Source: Galbula dea (lineage: Eukaryota > Chordata > Aves > Piciformes > Galbulidae). Taken from it: DNA of 64,000 bases. The notes below the pieces were generated by a model. The model ran no database searches. It worked only from the letters and a program-made list of their open reading frames with translations, and was not told the DNA's origin. The stretch is from the NCBI GenBank assembly GCA_013399015.1, contig VWZX01002700.1, forward strand, positions 434,001 through 498,000, written 5' to 3'. The stretch's first letter is position 1. Each line of letters begins with the position of its first letter. Below, one piece after another: positions 48,797 through 59,888 of this stretch. The translations under genes were made by a program, and so were the position numbers.

Positions 48797-51700
48797 CTGA
48801 GAGGAGAGAGAGAGGGGCACAGCACTGTCAGCCCAGGGCTGCCACACGTGCACAGGACTGCCTGGGGCAGCAGCCCAAAGCCAAGCCAGCAGAAACAACC
48901 CCCCCCAAGACCCAGCAAGCAATTCCTGCGTGCCCCAGGCACCCCTGTCCTCCCGAGCCCCACACCTCCTTCCCATGGGGCTCTGGAGAGACAGAGCTAC
49001 TCCTGGCAGGGGCTGCCCAGCCACTCACGGAAACCCCAGCACCATCTGTTTCCTGGCTGGCACTGCCTGCCTAGGGTGGCCCCTTCCTCCCTGCACTTCT
49101 GGCCCAGCTGCCCACAGGGCAACGCTCCTGCTCGGCCCTGCCAGCCCACCCTGGCAGGGACTGTGCACGGGTGCCAAGCCATCCTCAGCACCCCCAGCAC
49201 TGCTCACCACGCCAGCACACTGAACAAACAGAGTCCCGGCAGCTCTGGGGCCCAGCGACCCTGTGAGTCTGAGCGAGGCTACAGAGCCACTGGAGCTGCA
49301 GAGGCTCTCAACCAGAGCTGCCTGCTCCCCGGGGAAGGATGGGCTCAGCGCTGTCCCCCTGCTGCAGGCCCGAAGTCGCAGGAGCTGACTGTGCTCAGCC
49401 ACATGCAGGTAACGTGGGGTGCGGCTTCCAGCATCTTCCTAGGTGCTCATGCCATGCCCCCAGCCAGAGGCTGTGGCACTGCTCAGAGCCCAACTGCCTC
49501 CAGTGGGTCCTCAGGTTGGGGAAAGTTCTCCCTTCTCCAGGTGAGCCACCCTGGAGGCCACTGTGCCCAGCGACATTTCACACCTTGCTGCAATGCCAAC
49601 ATGCTGCCACCCTGGATGGGAGCACTGATGTTGTCTGGAGCAAACAGATGGCAGGACAACAGCATGGATGGAAAACCCTAAAAACTATCAGCTGAAAGAG
49701 CTGCAGCCCCCATCCTCTAACAGGGCAGCAGGGACTGGGGCACAACATTGACACCTTCCCAGGCCTGCTGCCAACAAGTGAAATTACAGCTACCTTTAAA
49801 GGCTCTCCTAAACATCTGCACACTGAAGGCTACATCTGCACTCCGTGCCTACACCTCTAGAAGCCCTTCCAAAAGGCAGTGGCCATGCATTCAGTCTTGG
49901 CCAGGTGTTGTTGAAACATCTTTATATAAAATGGTACATTAAAATAAATGCCTACTTCATAGAACATAATTAGAAGAGACTAAAACAGGAGAGGGAAAAA
50001 TGACTGCTCTTTCCTAAATCAACAGCTACATAAAATATTTCCCCCAGGAAGAGAAAACTTGCCCCAACATCAGTCACAGCAAGATCTCAGTTGTCCTTGT
50101 TTTGTCTTTTAAGACACCATTTGGCATTTAACATTCAAATGCACCAGTCTCACTCCTTCTTTCCCCTCCCAAGCCTTTGCAGGGTCCCCTTGACAGCATC
50201 TTGCAATTCCATGGCCATCAACAACTGGAATCTCCAACGAGAGGGCTGGGCTCCCAACAAAAAGCCCAACCAACTCCACAGCGCTGAGAAGCCGCCTGAA
50301 GCCCTGCCAGTTCCCCCACCATGCTTCTTCCAGCACCCAACTCCTACTCAAGAATGTGACGTGAAGACAGGCACACACAGCCACCAGTGACACCACAGGA
50401 TGCTGCACAGCATCACCCACCTGGGATATGCTTTGGCTTTGAAGCAAGCAGCTTGCTGGGTTTTTAAACATGGCCATCTCTTGGCCCCACCTCCAGCACA
50501 CACTGCTCTGTCCCCGCCACCACCACAAGAGCAGCATCCCCTCTTCAGGGAGGGAAAGCCTGTCCTCACAGGACCACACAGGCTTGGAAACCTGCTGTTG
50601 CCCAGGAGGCCTCCCCAGGAGCTGGCACTGCTTTTTTCCCTTCCAACTTTCTGCAAGGGAGACACACGGCCTCCTGGTCTCCCTGAGACGCAGGGATGCT
50701 GCGCTCCTGATCCCCGCCTGCCAGTGCCTGGCTGAGGCTCCCCAGGCCGCTGGACCAGGCAGGGGATGTGAAAACAACCAACAGAGGGGTGTTGAGGCAA
50801 TGGTGTGGCAGAGCTCTGTGCTCAGGAGGCTCCTGGAGGGACCGGATCAGCACTGATGGATTGAACCCCACAGCCACTCTGACCTTGCAGTAGCGTGTCC
50901 CACACCTCCACCCCAAGAGGCTTCTCCTCGTCAGATGGAGCAGCCTCCATGGTGTCCTTTTGCATCACCTCAGACTAAAACAGAAATCCAGTGTCAGCCC
51001 TGGGACATGCCAGCAGGCTGGGACCCCCTGCCTGTGGGGTACAGGGCAGCCTCCTCACCATGCACACGCTGTCCACAGGGGGTCCCACGCAGCAGACAAT
51101 AGCCAGCTCACAGTAAGGCTACATCTCAACACAAGTCCATGTGCCTGCCAGCACCCGCCTTGGCCCCAAAGAGCTCAGGGCATGGACAGCTGAGCACCTA
51201 CCAAGCCCACTGCCACAAGGCCTGGGGAAAAGCCCCACGTGCCAGGCACTGCTGTGCCACCCCTGGTCCAGAACAAGCTCAGTTTCCCACAGCTCCAAAC
51301 GCATCACTGCTCTCACCACTCACTCTGACCAAAGCTCTCCAAGGCCCAGCAGAGCCCCTCAGAGCAGCTGCCTGGACACACACCTGTGGCACAGCCAGCA
51401 TTTAGAGAAACCAATCAAAAGGGGAAAGCAAGCTTCCCTTGCTGGCAGCAAGGAGGAAAGCAGACAGGCACTGCCCACACACCGGTGCCTGGGCTGTGGC
51501 CGGGACAACTAGCCAGAACAGAGCTGAGCTGCAGGGACAGGAGCCAGGAGTGCAGAGGAAGGCTCAAGAAAAGGAGCTCAGCTACAAACTCACTGACTCT
51601 TGCTGGCTCCCCTGCACACAAGAGCTGTTTCCCACTCTGCTGTGTCCCTAAAACCAGAGAACAAAGAACAGCCCCCATTCATCTGCCAGGCTGCGAGTGG

Positions 51701-52676
51701 GGGGAACAGTGCCCTAGGCACACAGCCCCCCCTTGCCTCAAGGCTGCTGGCCTTGGCACAGATCAAAGGGACAGGCAATGGCAAGCAGGTTCTCCCTCAC
51801 TCCAACAGCTAGCAGGGTAAAAGCCAAAGCTGGAAAGAAAAACATAGCTCACCCCTGCCACTAACCAGGGCTCCTGCCTAGGCACCTCTCACAGCACCAC
51901 AAAGAGACCATCAACCCAGGAGCAGAGCAGGGAGACTGCTGCTCAGGAACTCCTCAACTGTGCTGCAATCCTCTTAATGCAACTGGTGTAACTGGGACCA
52001 GCTGGGCCTGCCACTACTTAGTGTTGCTAATGGCCACCTGGGGTCAAAGCCCAGCCCAACCCCCCTCTTAGGATGGTCGTCCCCTGCCCAGTTCTGCATG
52101 CAAGGGTGTGGTAGCCTTGACCCCCTTCCTGAGAAGCAGCACCTCTCTTAAACCCTCCCACCTGTGGCAGCTTTTAGGAACAACAGGGTATTGCCTAGTT
52201 TGTCCTCATCGCAGTTCCTCCATCTTCTGGGCAGTCAAAAAAAGCTCTGTTCCAGCACAGCTATGAAAATGGTCTCTGGGGCTCGGATCTCTCCCAAAGG
52301 GAGGCTGCCCACAGGCAGGTGGCTTTGTGTCCCTGTTGCCCTTTAGAGGCAAGTGTTTCCAGTGTGCTAAGTCCTTTGGGATCTTCAGTGGGGTTCTCCT
52401 GGGCCAGCCCATTACAAGCACCCTGGTAGAGGATGCAGCAGCATCCCCAGCGTGTGGGGGACTGGCTCCTACCTGCAGCACAGAGAGGCTGGTCTGCCCC
52501 GAGAGGCTGAGCTTCTCCTGCTCCGAGGGGTAGGCATTGAAGCGGTGCTCGTAGAGCCAGTCCCGCAGGATCTTCACAGACTCCTTGGGAAGGTTGCCCC
52601 TTCTTTTCCTCTTGCCGGAATGCGAGGGGTCCAGGGATGTGGTGCTGTCGTCCTCCCCGAGGTCGCTATCTGACAT
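48212..52676 (-). CDS. TGIF2: TGIF2, TALE homeobox transcriptional repressor
   Basis: Coding exons 52676-52473 and 48796-48212 join in phase 0 to give 262 residues (human protein about 237). TGIF2 is a nuclear repressor that binds TG-interacting elements and restrains SMAD-dependent TGF-beta transcription. The start MSDSDLGED is the family start and has a good CCACCATG context. The TALE homeodomain spans about residues 22-84 and is split by the intron after SGQTSLSVLQ; recognition helix ICNWFINARRR opens the second exon. A conserved SRRGGK...DVALPRG follows. The proline-rich FNTPPPTPPE (about 207-215) is the MAPK-site region in the family, and FSSFQLLVEVALQKAAELE (about 221-239) is the conserved C-terminal repression segment. 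The N-terminal linker (DSTTSLDPSHS) and the region 105-185 differ from mammalian TGIF2. Confidence 0.97.
48797..52472 (-). other. TGIF2: TGIF2 coding intron
   Basis: A phase 0 intron of 3676 nt, GT-AG. The + strand is C and A rich, as expected for the template side of a - strand gene. An AT-rich island lies at 49907-50040. No transposon or nested gene is recognised. A long + strand frame (48521-49681) overlaps it but has no supporting similarity. Confidence 0.85.
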
Positions 52677-52711
52677 GGTGGAGCTGCTCGCAGACCTCTC
52701 CTGGTGAAAGC
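52473..52711 (-). CDS. TGIF2: TGIF2 first coding exon with 35 nt of 5' UTR
   Basis: On the - strand an acceptor (CACCTTGCCAG) ends at 52712 and the exon starts at 52711. The ATG is at 52676-52674 and the donor CAG|GTAGGA lies after 52473. It codes 68 residues, MSDSDLGEDD through SLSVLQ. The upstream acceptor implies a separate non-coding first exon in the GC-rich island. Confidence 0.93.
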
Positions 52712-52729
52712 CTGGCAAGGTGGAAACCA

Positions 52730-53745
52730 AAGAGCAGGCATCAGGCAGCGTCCTTGCCCGGGGAGCGGGGCGGGACGAGCCGCAAAGCCCCGCACCGCCT
52801 CGAACGTGGAGGGACAGTTAAGGGGACAGAGGCCCCCGGGGGGAGGAGAAGCTACAGGGGGAGGAGAAGCTACAGGCACCGGCGGGGACAGGAGCCCAGC
52901 CCGCGGCACTCCGGTCTGCCCCAGCAGAGCCCCTGAACCCCGCGGAGCCAGCGGGGGCTGAGCCCGACGAGCGGGAGGGGGGAGGGGGAACATTAAAACT
53001 CAATCTCAGCAGGAGAAAAAAGGCCAGGGTTGAGGGCTGGGCAGTCGGAGTTGCTTCGGGGTGCAGGAACCACGCGGGGTCATTGTGCGGCGCGGATGGA
53101 GGCCGTGGGGAGGCCGTGGGGGACACTTCCCACGCTGCTGTCACGGGCCGGGGGCACTGCTCGGCTTCGCTCGCCGGGCCCCGCCGCCCCCTGCCCCCCG
53201 CTCCGGCCGCAACAGNAGAAAGAAAGAAGAGGCTGGAAGCTGTCCCGCGGCCCCCGCACCAAGCCCCCGCAAGTCCCATCGGCCAAGTTGTAAAGGCGAC
53301 GGAAAGGGCACGGCCCTCCCCCCCTCACCCCCAACACTCCACAAACTTTTCACGCTGGGGGCGGCCCCGGCCCGGCCCGGCCCTGCCCGCACAAAGGCGG
53401 CGAAGCCGCGCTCTCGCCGCGCTCTCGCCGCGCTNNNNNNNNNNNNNNNNNNNNNNNNNNNNNNNNNNNNNNNNNNNNNNNNNNNNNNNNNNNNNNNNNN
53501 NNNNNNNNNNNNNNNNNNNNNNNNNNNNNNNNNNNNNNNNNNNNNNNNNNNNNNNNNNNNNNNNNNNNNNNNNNNNNNNNNNNNNNNNNNNNNNNNNNNN
53601 NNNNNNCGTACCTGGCGGCGGTGGCGGCACCCTCGGCTCTGCCCCCGCTCCCGGACACCGTGCCCGGCGGGAGGGAGCACCCGGCCCCGCGAGCTGCAGA
53701 AATGCCCCGGTAACAAGCCCTGCGCGGAGCTGACCCCGGCACCCG
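52730..53745 (-). promoter_or_regulatory. TGIF2: TGIF2 promoter CpG island, interrupted by gap
   Basis: A very CpG-rich block lies immediately upstream of the first coding exon and contains the sequence gap. It should hold the non-coding first exon and transcription start, but I cannot place them, because the likeliest core is missing or next to the N run. Confidence 0.75.
53435..53606. other. Assembly gap (172 N)
   Basis: A run of N inside the TGIF2 island. The left edge is a short GC-rich tandem repeat (GCTCTCGCCGC units at 53409-53434). The right side resumes in CpG-rich sequence. A lone N sits at 53216. Translated frames across it are meaningless. Confidence 1.
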
Positions 53746-54115
53746 AACAGGGACACCCCCACGGGGACACCTGAATAGGGGCATCCACCTGGGGGCACCC
53801 GAACAGGGACAGCCATACAGGGACACCCACCTGGGGGCACTTGCACAGGAATGCCTGAACAGGGACATCTGCACAGGGAAACCCATCTGAGGACACTTGC
53901 ACAGGGACACTCACCTGGGGACACTCAGATAGGGACACCCACACAGTGCCACCCAAACAGACATCCAAACAGGCACGCTTGCACGAGGACACCTACTCAG
54001 GGGCATCCAAAGCGGGGGCCACTCACACAGGAACACCCACTCAGGAAGACACAGGGACACCTATCAACGGGCACCCACTATGGTTTCCCCACCCAGGGGC
54101 ACCTCCACAAGGCAC
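53746..54115. repeat. Degenerate minisatellite of about 14-15 bp
   Basis: Units of the type GGGACACCTGNACA and GGGGCACCCACCTG recur about every 14-15 bp from the edge of the TGIF2 island. Drift is strong at the right end. Long frames in several phases are produced by the repeat. Confidence 0.85.
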
Positions 54116-56653
54116 CACTGAGCTTCTTTGTCCTTGTTAAGGCTGAGTCCTGTAACTGAACACCAAGAGGTTACTGCTGTCTGTGAGTAGAGAACAGGCA
54201 GGCACTGGTTGCAGCGGGAGGCCTGGGGAGAGGAGCTGCTGGGGTGGGTGTGAGTGATACCCCCAGGGACCTCAGACCACCCTGAGGCACCACTAGTGCT
54301 TGGTTTGGTGGCTTTTCAACTTACAAAATGGGAAATGAGAAGCCCAGCATACCACAACTCCCATGAAAATAGGTGTTTCAAAGCATGGATGGAGACTGAG
54401 GAGGCACCAGGTGGGACCTTTGCCGTGTCCGTTGCCAATAGCCTGGGCAAAATCTTTGGAGGCTTTACTAGATTGTCCCTGTTGTTTCTGCACCTCTACA
54501 CTTCAATAGCAGAGCCCAAGGTGACTTTGTGAGTTTTGGAGATCACATTGCTCCATTTATGCATAAGGATGCTGCTGGTCCCACAGAGTTTCCATGGTCC
54601 TGTGGTGTGGGGCTGGGCCACACATTCACCCTCTGCCACATGCCCAGGATAGGCAGTTAAGCAGCACCAAGCCCAGAAGGGGACACATCCATCACGTCCA
54701 CCCTTCACTGGTGGGAACCACAGAGAGAAGAGCTCCTCTGAGCAGTGATGCCACATCCTCTGGGCTGTATGTGCCATGCTGTGAGAAACATGGACTGATC
54801 TCTTCCAGCTCCTGTGATGGAGAAGGTGCTGCTACAGGAAGCCAACATGTCCCTGTCCTGTGGCCAGCCCAGAAGAGTGCTAGCAGAGAGACCCTCTCTC
54901 TTGGGGATATCCTCTTTGGGATGTCCTTCCCCTCTCTTGGGCATGTCCACGCTCAACTATGCCAAGCCAAGCACTGCACACACACATGCATCTCCCCAGG
55001 GACCCGTGTGTTCGTGGGACACAGCAGGCCCAAGGGTCAGCAGGACCTGCTCTGTCTTTCTCCACACAGAGCTTGCTTGCAGTGAGTGCTTGGTAGCACA
55101 GGAGCTGGCCTTGGGACAGCTCTCCCCCCTGAGGCTCCACCATCTTTGGAGGCTGTGCTGCAGCTCCCCTCCCTCCTCTCTTCTCTGCTTGCAGGGGGAA
55201 AGGTAGGTGTCTGTTTGGGTACAGAGAAGGGCTGCAACAAACCATTTATGGTAGAGTTTTGGTCTGGGCAAAACAGACTGCAGAGTGCAATACAGGATTA
55301 AATGGCGGGGGGGCGGGGGGAGGAAAAAAAAAAAGAGAATTCCTTAAAGCATTTGTTCAGTTGCTGCTAAATCTGCAATGTCCTGAGTGAAACTGTATTC
55401 CCAAACTGCTATGCTGATGCAAATGCACCATGGGCTGGCGAAGCACAGGGAGATGCGGTGCCAGCCCTGGGTGCAAATCCTTTCTGCTGCAAGCGTACAC
55501 CAGTGCATGGTGCATCCCCTGCTTAGCCAGGCCTCTCACAGACCAGGGCCACCAGCAGGCATCTGCTCATCCTGCCTGTCCTGCTCCCTGCCTGCACCCA
55601 GCCTGCTCCCGGTGGGTGACACTGCAGAGTCCCCGCAGCTGCCCCCGGCTCTGGGCCAGGCTCTGGGCCCAGGCAGGACTGTCCTCCCCAGCAGGCTGCT
55701 TTTGCTCCCATCCTTTGAAAAAAGCTGTTTCGGTCTTCTGCCTAGTTGAGACAACCAGGAAATGGTCCCTGGACTCAGTACCTGCCCAGGGCTGGGCCAG
55801 GAGCCCTCCTGCACTCCCTGGGCTGCGGGTACAGGGAGTGTGGAAGCAGATTTGGATAAATCCCACTGAGTGACCGAGTGCAGCACACGAGGAGCCTAAA
55901 TCCAAGTGCAAACCCAGCCTGGAGCAGGAGTCAGGGAGCTTCTAGCTGCGGATTAGGAGCCTTGTGGGGCATCTCCCAACCTGCTCTCCCTAAGGGCTTG
56001 TCCAGGCAGAGTCCTTGGCAGCGCTGCCAAGCCTGGCCAGGCTCATTGACATGATAATATTATTAAACTTCAGCCATTTGAAAAACAATCAGCCAGCAAG
56101 AGCCCGAAGGGGGATTCTGGAAAGCCCAGGCTGCCTCCGAGGACCTTACCTTGTCCCAAGGCTCCCTTCACCCTTTGCTCACCCTCTGGTATTGAATGGG
56201 GATTTTTGGCAAGGAAACATGGATCTGTGGTCAGCTGTGCAGGCTGTTGGCTCCAGCCCTGCCCTTGGGACCTGGCTCTGATCACTGCTCCCTGCTCAGG
56301 GCCACCGGGCTACCCTGCGGCTGGGATTCTCCCGGTAGGACTGGTCCTGGGAGCAGTGTTCACAGGGTTTTACTCGTCTGCCTTTGTTCTGCAAAAGCCA
56401 AGGCTCGATGGTGCTGGGCTGGAGTCGTGGTGGTGTTAATCAGGAAGGAAACAGGTTCCCTCCTCCCCTGCTCAGGGATGGAGCCTTGGGGTGGTGTGCT
56501 CCTTCTCCCAGCTCTGGCAGAGATTTAAAGGCAGGGTGAAAGGTTTCAAAGCAGTCGCTGGGCAAGGAGACTGGCAGTTGTGTTGGAGTGCCAGTAAGGG
56601 CTGGTGCATGCCAGCTGGGCACTGCTTGGGAGGAGGCAGTGCTGTGAGAACAT
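54116..56653. other. Intergenic DNA between TGIF2 and MYL9, first part
   Basis: No gene or transposon is recognised. It includes a G-run followed by an A-run (55304-55336) and one perfect SRF-type box CCATTTATGG at 55242-55251, for which chance is sufficient explanation. Confidence 0.5.
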
Positions 56654-56795
56654 AGAATCATAGAATTGTTATAGTTGGAAAGGACCCTCAAGATCATCTG
56701 GTCCAACTGATAGCCCTACACTACTCTTATCCCTAAATCATCCCCTGAAGAAACATATCTATCCTCTTCTTAAAAACCCCCAGGGATGCCAGTGT
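56654..56795 (-). mobile_element. CR1 LINE 3' end
   Basis: Reverse-orientation CR1 tail. CATAGAATCATAGAATTG opens it (complement of the ATTCTATGATTCTATG end), followed by TTGGAAAGGACCCTCAAGATC, the complement of the conserved CR1 3' UTR. The inner limit is approximate. Confidence 0.85.
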
Positions 56796-57309
56796 CCAAC
56801 TCTTGGTGCCACAGCCCCACGATGCAGGGCTCAGCCCAAGTCAGCTGGAGCACAAACTGCTTCACCTCCTCCAACACCACATGGTTCAGCCCAGCTCCAG
56901 CACTAGACCCCCACATCTGGGCACCGTGGCCCCTCCATCTCCTCCTGCCGCTTGCCGTGGGGCAGCTCTGCCGTTCCTGTTGCTCCTCCTGGAGGCTCAG
57001 AGCAGAGCAGACCTTCTTTCAGATAGATAGTACTGCCGTATCCTTTGCCTCTCTGATATTCCCATAACCTGCATCATTGGACATGGAAAGAGAAGCCATG
57101 GTGTCCTGGGGACATCAGGGTGGAGCTCATAGCACTGGAGAGCAACAATCTTGGGTCAGAGTTTGAAGGAAGCCTCCCTGGGCTCTGTAGACAGCTCTCG
57201 TTCAGGCTAAAGGAGGGAATAATTCTCATGGGGAGGGCTGAGGCATCAGAAGCTGCCACCCAGAGCCCCCGGGGCTGCTCCTGGTGCTCTGCCTGTGTTG
57301 CATGTAAGA
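56796..57309. other. Unassigned intergenic DNA between CR1 fragments
   Basis: No gene is recognised. Part may be CR1 sequence too decayed to see by eye. Confidence 0.35.
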
Positions 57310-57898
57310 GCAGGAGCAAGGGCCACCAGGAACCTCATGAAGCTCAACAAGGAGAAGTGCAAGGTCCTGCCCATGGTGGGGTGTCCGACCCCAGGCACTG
57401 GGATGTGCTGGGGTGCACCCAGCTGGAAAGCAGATTGACAAAAAGACCCTGGGAGTCCTAGCAGACACCACATTGACCATGAACCAGCAATCTTCTCTTG
57501 CAGCAAAGAAGATTGACAGTGCCCTGGGCTGCATGAGGAGGAATGTCACAGCAGGTAGAGGGAGGTGACCCTTCCCCTCTGCTCTGCACCACTGAGGCCA
57601 CCCCTGGAGTGCTGGGTCCAGTGCTGGGCTCCCCAGTACAAGAGACACAGGGACATGCTGGAGAGAGCCCAGCAAAGGGCCAGGAAGGTGATGAAGGGAT
57701 TGGGGGATCCCTGCTGTGAGGAGAGGCTGAGAGCTGGGACTGTTCAGCCTGGAGCAGAGCAGGCTCAGGGGCATCTCATCAGATGCTGAGAGGACAGAGC
57801 CAGGCTCTTCTCAGTGGTGCCCAGGGACAGGGCCAGAGGTGACACACAGGAGGGTCCCTCAGAACATCAGGAAACACTTCTCCACTGTGAGCAGCACA
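57310..57898 (+). mobile_element. CR1 LINE ORF2 C-terminal fragment
   Basis: The decayed end of CR1 ORF2 is recognisable as RNLMKLNKEKCKVL near 57330, then DPGSP/AGRHH-type sequence and the ECWVQCWAPQYKRHRDMLE and RAQQRARKVMKGL segments at about 57610-57705. Stops and frameshifts interrupt it, and no 3' tail is present. Confidence 0.8.
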
Positions 57899-58059
57899 TT
57901 TAGATTGACTCAAAAGGATGGTTATTTTCTTAACTTGGTGCCTTCCTGCCCCAAGCAAACACTTCTGAAAGTAAATGTCTGGGTTTATTTAGGTGCTACT
58001 TAGTACCTTCAAAATTACTGAGTCAGGTCAGGTCAATCTTCTGGCCATGGCTGTTGTGA

Positions 58060-58290
58060 TGCAGCACATCCTGTTGTGTCCCAGGACAGAGTTGGCCTCC
58101 AGGCTGTGAGTGCACATTGGCAGCTCACATCCAATTTGTCACCCAACAGAATCCCCAAGTCCTTCTCACAGAGCTGCTCTCAACCCAGCCAGCTCCCAAC
58201 CTGTGCTGGTGCTGGGGAATGCCTCAGCCCAGGTGCAGGACCTTGCACTTGGCCAGGTTGAATTTCATGAGGTTCATGTGAGCACAAATA
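58060..58290 (-). mobile_element. CR1 LINE ORF2 C-terminal fragment, inverted
   Basis: On the - strand it reads as the CR1 segment around LMKFNLAKCKVLHLG (58225-58270), followed by the CAGCACAGG- and GACTTGGGGATTCTG-like sequence of the same region. It is homologous to part of the + strand copies at 57.3 and 59.1 kb. Confidence 0.8.
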
Positions 58291-58894
58291 GTTTTGTGAG
58301 TTTGCTGATGTTTTTCTCCCTCTGTGGATGAAGTGTTGATTAAAGTGGATGAAGTGTTTTGGGGGACTGCACAGTTGACAGCACAGAAGAACTGCCCCAT
58401 CTGCTTGAGTTGGTGGCACCAAGGGCCTTCTATGAGCATCATCAGCTGCCCTCCAGGCCCTGCCCCACTTGAAAAGCCAGGAATCCAACAGCTGAGCTAA
58501 ACCAGGGGAAGGGGCTCAGGAAGCACCAGAACTTAGAAAAAAATAACAGAGCATAGGAAGAACTCTGAACATTGCTGGGCAAACTGGCATATCTCCTGGG
58601 CTCCTGTTTCCCATCATGGCTAGAAGCAGATGCTGAAAGAGTGTGAGAACAGAGCCTGTGGGAGATGTTCCCAGCCACAGACACCCTGAGCCAGAAGTGG
58701 TTCCTGCATGTCCAGTGACGCCCACGCACAGCCAAGGAGAGGGAACAGCACCATCCCCATGCTGCCATCCCACTCCCACATCTCCTGTCAGGTCAGAGAG
58801 CTCAGCCTGCCTGGGGCCTCCTTGGGCAGAGGCTGGTCTATGCTGCCAAACCTCCCAGCTGCCCTTCTCAGTGTGGTTTTCTCTCTTTTATATT
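58291..58894. other. Unassigned intergenic DNA
   Basis: No gene or clear transposon is recognised between two CR1 fragments of opposite orientation. Confidence 0.4.
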
Positions 58895-59888
58895 CAAGGT
58901 CTAGCTGGAGGCCTGTGGCTAGTGGTGTCCCCAGGGGTAGGTGCTGGGGCCAATACTTTTCAACATATTCATCAATGCCCTGGATGAAGACAGAGTGCAC
59001 CCTCAGCAAGTTTGCTGATGATAGGCAGCTGGGAGCAGTGGCTGACACCCCAGAAGACTGAGCTGCTACCAGAGTGACCTGGATAGGATGGAGAGCTGGG
59101 CAGGGAGAAATTCAATGTGGTTCAACAAGAGCAAGTGTAGGGCCTGCATCTGGGGAAGGATAACCCCATGGATCAGTAGGGGCTGGGGGCTGGTCTATTG
59201 GAGAGCAGCTCTGGGGAGAAAGCCCTAGGGGTTCTGGTGGACAGGAGGATGCCCATGAGCCAGCAGTGTGCCCTTGCAGTGGGGAAGGCCAATGGCATCC
59301 TGGGGTGCATTAAGAAGAGCATGGCCAGCAGGTCGAGGGAGGCTCCCTCCCCCTCTACTCTGTGCTGGTGAGGCCCCACCTGGAGTCCTGTGTCCAGTTC
59401 TGGGCTGCCCAGCTCAAGAAAGACAGGGAACTACTGGAGGGAGTCCAGCACAGGGTCACCAAGATGATCCAGGGATTGGAGCATCTACCCTGTGAGGACA
59501 GGCTGAGAGAGCTGGGGCTCTTTAGCCTGGAGAAGAAAAGGCTGAGGGGGAACCTCATCAATGTCTATAAATATGCTAAGGGCCAGTGTCAGGAAGAAGC
59601 AGCCAGGCTCTTCTCAATGTCATCCAGAGTTAGGACAAGGGGCAATGGGAGCAAGTTAGAGCAGAGGAGGTTTAGTGCTAATGTGAGGAAGAACTTTTTC
59701 CCAGTAAGGGTGAGGGAACACTGGAACAGGCTACCCAGGGGGGTGTGGAGTCTCCTCCTCTGGAGGCATTCAAGGCCCACCTAGACTTGTTCCTGTGTGA
59801 CCTTATCTAGAGTGTCCTGCTTTGGCAGGAGGGTTGGACTTGATGATCTTTCTAGGTCCCTTCCAACCTCTAACATTCTATGATTCTA
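58895..59888 (+). mobile_element. CR1 LINE 3' third with intact tail
   Basis: A 5'-truncated CR1 of about 1 kb. It starts inside the reverse transcriptase (TSGVPRGRCWG, with FSTYSSMPWMKTECTLSKFADD at about 58960-59030). A frame of 140 codons at 59362-59784 remains open (RPHLESCVQFWAAQLKKDRE; GLFSLEKKRLRGNLINVYK; HWNRLPRGV). It ends with the 3' UTR GGTCCCTTCCAACCTCTAAC and ATTCTATGATTCT. It looks younger than the neighbouring fragments, but has frameshifts and cannot move. Confidence 0.92.

Noticed and set aside
53141..53992. Long frames across the N run and the 14-bp repeat
   Set aside because: They depend on translating N as open sequence and on the minisatellite period.
55242..55251. Perfect CArG box CCATTTATGG near the SRF-target gene MYL9
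   Set aside because: It is 7 kb beyond the 3' end of MYL9 and such a motif is expected a few times in 64 kb by chance.
58010..58040. AGGTCAGGTCA direct repeat resembling a nuclear-receptor half-site pair
   Set aside because: The spacing does not fit a standard element and it sits next to decayed CR1 sequence.
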